This document shows positions 6,221 to 9,377 of a stretch of DNA of 9,377 nt, one piece after another. Position numbers and translations under genes: made by a program. This DNA is from CAJQQY01 sp964352225 (GTDB lineage: Bacteria > Bacteroidota > Bacteroidia > Chitinophagales > Saprospiraceae): NCBI GenBank assembly GCA_964352225.1, contig CAYGRM010000266.1:1-9377 (forward strand), in the 5' to 3' direction. Numbering within the stretch: the stretch's first letter is position 1; every line of letters starts with the position of its first letter. The notes beneath the pieces were generated by a model that made no database searches, was not told the DNA's origin, and was given only the letters and a program-made list of their open reading frames with translations.

Positions 6221-6260
6221 AAGAAAAAGCCATTTCGGATCATCGAAATGGCTTTTTCTT
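6221..6260. terminator. Bidirectional terminator between pyrD and the lipoprotein gene
   Basis: A perfect 17-bp stem, AAGAAAAAGCCATTTCG (6221-6237) with CGAAATGGCTTTTTCTT (6244-6260), has a 6-base loop GATCAT. It reads as a hairpin plus T-run in both directions: TTTTTCTTTTTT on plus for pyrD, 52 bases after its stop, and a T-rich run on minus for the gene ending at 6276. Confidence 0.92.
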
Positions 6261-6275
6261 TTTTATATTTTCCAA

Positions 6276-7055
6276 CTAAAGTTCCTCTCCAGTTGAGGTG
6301 AATATTTTAAAATCAACGCCAGAATTTTGTGATCGATATGTAGACAAAATATTGATTAAATCCGAATTATCACCCTGATAAGAGAACCCAAAAGTTCGAA
6401 CAGAAATTTGTGAAAAATCCTGATTTAAAATAGTTAATGCATCATTTTCCGCTGAAAAATAACCATAGTATCCATCCTCATATTCTTGCTCATCAGTAAC
6501 ATCCGCTAACTCATTCAGAAATCCATCAGCTACCGAATCCGCGTTACTATTATCAGTAGCAATATATCCCCATATCGTATTTTGGGGAACTTTATAAAGT
6601 TTGGTTTCCGGAACTATGATTCCGTTTAGTGCTTTCATTTTCAACTCATAATAATCATTCTCCACCTTCAGCGTTCCTTGATTTTGAATCACATTCTTCA
6701 AGCTAACAATCATATTATAAGGCTGAATATTAAGAGATCCAATTTCAACATTGGCATTTGCCATAAAAATTGGAGTGGGGCAATCCGGTTCTGGAATATC
6801 GTGAATGGTAAAATAAATACTATTTCCAGCAATCGAAGGTACGATATCAATTAAAGTATTTTCACATGACTCTGACTTGATCGTTTCTATCTTAAATTGA
6901 AAAGTCCGAGCATTCTCCTCCAATGATTCCCAAAGTAAAATTTTGAATTCATCATCAATCGTTACATCTACATCTTCTACGATTGGGTCATCTTTGCACC
7001 CAACTGCAAAAATCAAAAGAAAAACTAAGGTTCCTAAAATTTTACTTTTTAACAT
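6276..7055 (-). CDS. Putative surface-exposed lipoprotein, unknown function
   Basis: A 259-residue protein with a type II signal peptide: two lysines, a hydrophobic core (LGTLVFLLIFA), then the lipobox AVGC with lipidated C20. The residues after the cysteine are Lys-Asp-Asp (21-23). A Lys plus two acidic residues there is the lipoprotein export signal described in Bacteroidota such as Capnocytophaga, so outer-leaflet display is likely. The mature part is acidic and rich in predicted beta strand, with C64 and C92 able to form a disulphide. It has an Asp/Glu/Tyr-rich stretch at 184-204. I recognise no domain and assign no function. No type IX secretion tail is seen. It is a single gene, sharing a terminator with pyrD. 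A hairpin in the minus-strand leader (7117-7138) may affect expression, but no convincing promoter box lies close upstream. Confidence 0.85.
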   Translation of the reverse strand: MLKSKILGTLVFLLIFAVGCKDDPIVEDVDVTIDDEFKILLWESLEENARTFQFKIETIKSESCENTLIDIVPSIAGNSIYFTIHDIPEPDCPTPIFMANANVEIGSLNIQPYNMIVSLKNVIQNQGTLKVENDYYELKMKALNGIIVPETKLYKVPQNTIWGYIATDNSNADSVADGFLNELADVTDEQEYEDGYYGYFSAENDALTILNQDFSQISVRTFGFSYQGDNSDLINILSTYRSQNSGVDFKIFTSTGEEL

Positions 7056-7554
7056 GAATATGATTAGCTTTTGCGAGTTTATTAAAAAAATCTAAAATTC
7101 TTCTTTCGGGAAATTTTTAAAATAACCAGGGTGGCTATTTCTTATTTCAAAAACGAAAGGAATTTCTTTTTGCTGCCTAGAAATAAATTTCTGCAAAAAT
7201 AAAATTGGCTTGTTTTCAGATTAGTGAGAAAAAAATAAATATTGGGGGAATTTAATCTACAAATATATAACTTCTTACTACATATTACTGAACTATATTT
7301 TATTATAAGTAGCCAGATAAGATTATTCATAGAATTGCTTGGCCACTTAAGTGCTAGCTAATAATTTACTGAAATTAATTTTAGAAAAAAGTATAAAATG
7401 TTAGTTTTGTCTTAAATCGAGTTATGTTTATCCATCTTTTTCAATTTGGTAAATATATATTGCTTTTTTTATGCTTCCTTTGAAGTTACCATAACTTCCT
7501 ACGTCAACTAATCATAAACAACTAATAACATTTTAATTTGTCATTATTGTCATT
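7056..7554. other. AT-rich intergenic region, 499 bp, between divergent genes
   Basis: Very AT-rich, with no convincing coding frame on either strand. Contents seen: a possible minus-strand leader hairpin at 7117-7138 (AAATAGCC, loop ACCCT, GGTTATTT, one G-U pair); a minus-strand TAnnTTTG box (TATTTTTG, 7201 to 7194) about 140 bases before the lipoprotein start; and a plus-strand TAGTTTTG box at 7402-7409, 145 bases before the ABC ATPase start. Neither box has a clear -33 partner. Nothing explains why the gap is so long. Confidence 0.5.
7402..7409 (+). promoter_or_regulatory. Candidate -7 box for the ABC transporter operon
   Basis: TAGTTTTG fits TAnnTTTG. It would give a leader of about 140 bases. 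No TTG-type -33 is at the expected distance, and chance matches are common in DNA this AT-rich, so this is a weak call. Confidence 0.25.
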
Positions 7555-8214
7555 ATGATTAAACTTCAAAACATAACAAAATCCTATACCACAGGACAAA
7601 ATACCTTACAAGTTCTCAAAGGAATCGACCTTGAAATCAAAGAAGGCGAATTTGTTTCTATTATGGGTTCGTCTGGTTCAGGTAAGTCTACCCTACTTAA
7701 TATTCTTGGAATTCTTGACGAATATGATGGAGGTACCTATACTCTTGATGGTACTTTAATTAAAGATCTTAGTCAAAAACAAGCTGCTCAATATCGAAAC
7801 CAATTCCTTGGTTTTGTTTTCCAATCTTTTAATTTACTAAATTTTAAATCGGCTGCTGAAAATGTCGCTTTGCCTTTGTATTATCAAAAAGTACCTCGCA
7901 AAGAACGTCAAGCAAGAGCAGTTGAATACTTAGATCGCGTCGGATTAAAAGACTGGTCGGATCATTTACCTACTCAACTCTCAGGTGGTCAACAACAACG
8001 AGTCGCGATAGCTCGTGCATTAATCGGACAACCTAAAGTGATCCTCGCCGATGAACCTACTGGTGCATTGGATACGACAACCTCCCACGAGGTTATGAAA
8101 TTTTTCAAAGAAGTAAATGCTCAGGGAATTACAGTTATCATAGTTACGCATGAGAAAGATATTGCTGAAATGACCGATCGGATTATTTATATGAAAGACG
8201 GATTAATTGAGTGA
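7555..8214 (+). CDS. ABC transporter ATP-binding protein, MacB/LolD type
   Basis: Cytoplasmic ATPase that powers the permease encoded next to it. The 219 residues form a single complete nucleotide-binding domain: Walker A GSSGSGKST (38-46), Q-loop Q90 in FVFQSFNLL, signature LSGGQQQRVAIARAL (142-156), Walker B VILADEPTGALD (162-173) and switch histidine H199 in VTHEKD. The ADEPTGALD sequence and short length are typical of the MacB/LolD/FtsE group, which partners FtsX-like permeases in mechanotransmission (peptide or antibiotic efflux, lipoprotein release) rather than classical import. The substrate cannot be told. The ATG at 7555 gives the standard beginning MIKLQNITKSY, and no Shine-Dalgarno sequence is visible. 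The permease gene follows after 83 bases holding an inverted 7-bp repeat array. Confidence 0.95.
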   Translation: MIKLQNITKSYTTGQNTLQVLKGIDLEIKEGEFVSIMGSSGSGKSTLLNILGILDEYDGGTYTLDGTLIKDLSQKQAAQYRNQFLGFVFQSFNLLNFKSAAENVALPLYYQKVPRKERQARAVEYLDRVGLKDWSDHLPTQLSGGQQQRVAIARALIGQPKVILADEPTGALDTTTSHEVMKFFKEVNAQGITVIIVTHEKDIAEMTDRIIYMKDGLIE

Positions 8215-8283
8215 TGAACTATGAGTGATAGGTTATGAGTTTTGACGATAGAAGCTCATCGCTCATCAATTATAACTCATTAC
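8214..8283 (+). repeat. Inverted 7-bp periodic array inside the ABC operon
   Basis: Left heptamers ATGAACT, ATGAGTG, ATAGGTT and ATGAGTT (8214-8241) are followed by 14 spacer bases, then right heptamers TCATCGC, TCATCAA, TTATAAC and TCATTAC (8256-8283), the degenerate complement of the left arm. The arms agree at about two thirds of positions, and several mismatches allow G-U pairing, so the transcript could fold into a long imperfect hairpin. It begins at the last base of the ATPase stop codon and ends 14 bases before the permease start. It may tune the ratio of ATPase to permease. Confidence 0.6.
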
Positions 8284-8297
8284 TAAAAAAAATAACC

Positions 8298-9377
8298 ATG
8301 ATTGATGTAGACAAATGGCGGGAAATATTTGACTCACTTGGTAGACACAAGTTGAGAACTTTCTTAACGGCATTTAGTGTTTGGTGGGGAATCTTCATGT
8401 TGGTGATTTTGCTTGGAGCTGGAAAAGGATTAGAAAATAGCGCAGAGGAGGATTTCAAAGATGACGCGATGAGTATTATTCGAATGTGGCCCGGAACAAC
8501 CTCAAAAGAATACAAAGGATTGCCTGCAGGTCGAAGACTTAGATTTACCAATGATGAATTTAAATCTATGTCTGAAATTGAAGGTGTTCGAGAAACTGCT
8601 AGTCGATACTTCTTATGGGGAGAATATTTTATTAAATATAAAAATCAGAGTCTCTCTTTTGATGTACAATGTGTCAATACTTCTTACATCAAATTTGAAA
8701 ATCCAGAGCTTTTAAAAGGACGTTTGTTAAATCGAATGGACTTGGAAGAAAAGCGAAAGGTTTGTGTTATTGGCATCAAGGTGCAAGAAGGTTTTTTTCC
8801 AAAAGGTGAAAATCCAATCAGTGAATATTTAAATATCAAAGGAACCGATTATCAAATTGTTGGAGTCATCACAGATACTGGTTGGGAAGGAAAAAAACGA
8901 AGAATTTATTTACCAATTACCACTACTCAATTAGTCGAAGGAACTAAAACTGTTCATCAATTAACTGCAGAAATGGGAGATGTTACCTTCGCTGAATCTC
9001 AAGCTATTGAGGATAGAATCAGGTTGAGTTTAGCTACACAATTGAAATTTAATCCAACTGACAAGCAAGCGGTTTACCTTCGAAATCAAATTGAAAACTA
9101 TAATCGGTTTCGAACTACAATGAATATGATTTCTCTTTTCATTTGGTTTGTGGGTATCGGAAGTATCATTGCAGGAGTGATTGGGGTGAGTAATATTATG
9201 TTGATTATTGTTAAAGAAAGAACCAAAGAAATTGGTGTTCGAAAAGCACTCGGCGCAACCCCTGCTTCAATTGTTACCATGATCGTACAAGAAGCAATTT
9301 TTCTAACTAGTATTGCTGGGTATCTGGGGATGCTCTGCGGAATGGGATTAATTATCGCCATCCAAACTGTCATGGAG
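8298..9377 (+). CDS. ABC transporter permease, MacB/FtsX family, cut by right edge
   Basis: Inner-membrane partner of the upstream ATPase. An open frame of 360 codons runs from ATG 8298 to the window edge without a stop. A short cytoplasmic start (MIDVDKWREIFDSLGRHKLRT) leads into membrane helix 1 (about 24-42). An extracytoplasmic MacB-type core domain follows (about 43-270), with the family's ELLKGRLL, VCVIGIKVQEGFFP and YQIVGVITDT segments. Then come helix 2 (about 276-303), the hallmark cytoplasmic loop KERTKEIGVRKALGATPASI (306-325) and helix 3 (about 326-355). Only the fourth helix and the C-terminus, perhaps 45-60 residues, appear to be missing. This is the half-size, four-helix type. 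Efflux or envelope transport is likely, but the substrate is unknown, and no membrane-fusion protein gene is seen within the window. Confidence 0.93.
   Translation, partial: MIDVDKWREIFDSLGRHKLRTFLTAFSVWWGIFMLVILLGAGKGLENSAEEDFKDDAMSIIRMWPGTTSKEYKGLPAGRRLRFTNDEFKSMSEIEGVRETASRYFLWGEYFIKYKNQSLSFDVQCVNTSYIKFENPELLKGRLLNRMDLEEKRKVCVIGIKVQEGFFPKGENPISEYLNIKGTDYQIVGVITDTGWEGKKRRIYLPITTTQLVEGTKTVHQLTAEMGDVTFAESQAIEDRIRLSLATQLKFNPTDKQAVYLRNQIENYNRFRTTMNMISLFIWFVGIGSIIAGVIGVSNIMLIIVKERTKEIGVRKALGATPASIVTMIVQEAIFLTSIAGYLGMLCGMGLIIAIQTVME

Noticed and set aside
7142..7330. Minus-strand frame of 62 codons in the large intergenic gap
   Set aside because: Low-complexity, Phe/Ile/Lys/Leu-rich translation of AT-rich DNA, with no promoter or homology-like features.
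8270..8551. Minus-strand frame of 93 codons over the permease start
   Set aside because: Antisense to a clear MacB-type permease; a shadow.
9098..9373. Minus-strand frame of 91 codons, hydrophobic
   Set aside because: Its hydrophobicity is the mirror of the permease membrane helices encoded on plus.
1..9377. CRISPR array, tRNA, rRNA, insertion sequence, toxin-antitoxin or defence cluster
   Set aside because: Looked for on both strands. There are no regularly spaced longer repeats, tRNA-like folds, transposase motifs or paired small toxin genes.

Overview
The window looks like ordinary chromosome from an AT-rich member of the Bacteroidota. Four things point that way: several -7 boxes of the form TAnnTTTG close upstream of genes, almost no Shine-Dalgarno sequences, a lipoprotein with a Lys-Asp-Asp export signal after its lipid-bearing cysteine, and intergenic repeats of a style common in that phylum. 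A Saprospiraceae-like organism is my guess from the gene flavour, but nothing here fixes the family.

Layout from left to right. (1) 1-149, minus: the start of an unidentified small protein that runs off the left edge. (2) 305-1942, minus: glutamine-dependent NAD+ synthetase (nadE). (3) 1943-2152: a divergent promoter region in which both promoters carry the same 16-bp upstream element in inverted orientation. (4) 2153-3952, plus: DNA polymerase III tau subunit (dnaX), with three in-frame slippery A-runs in its linker. (5) 4203-4898, plus: a Crp/Fnr-type regulator, ending in a strong terminator. (6) 5138-6169, plus: class 2 dihydroorotate dehydrogenase (pyrD), probably starting at GTG. (7) 6276-7055, minus: an unidentified lipoprotein, probably surface-exposed, convergent with pyrD and sharing a 17-bp bidirectional terminator with it. 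(8) 7056-7554: a 499-bp AT-rich gap. (9) 7555-8214 and 8298-9377, plus: an ABC transporter ATPase and its MacB/FtsX-type permease, the latter cut by the right edge.

Most genes are single housekeeping units (NAD synthesis, clamp loading, pyrimidine synthesis). The only clear operon is the ABC ATPase plus permease pair. No mobile element, CRISPR array, tRNA, rRNA or defence system was seen, and I do not think the window contains a new multi-gene system.

The most interesting signals are sub-genic. They are a possible programmed frameshift or transcriptional slippage region in dnaX that would yield a short gamma-like clamp-loader subunit, intergenic arrays with a strict 7-bp period (two built as inverted arrays, one a short fragment), the shared inverted element between nadE and dnaX, and a pair of CTACC/GGTAG dyads after the regulator gene.
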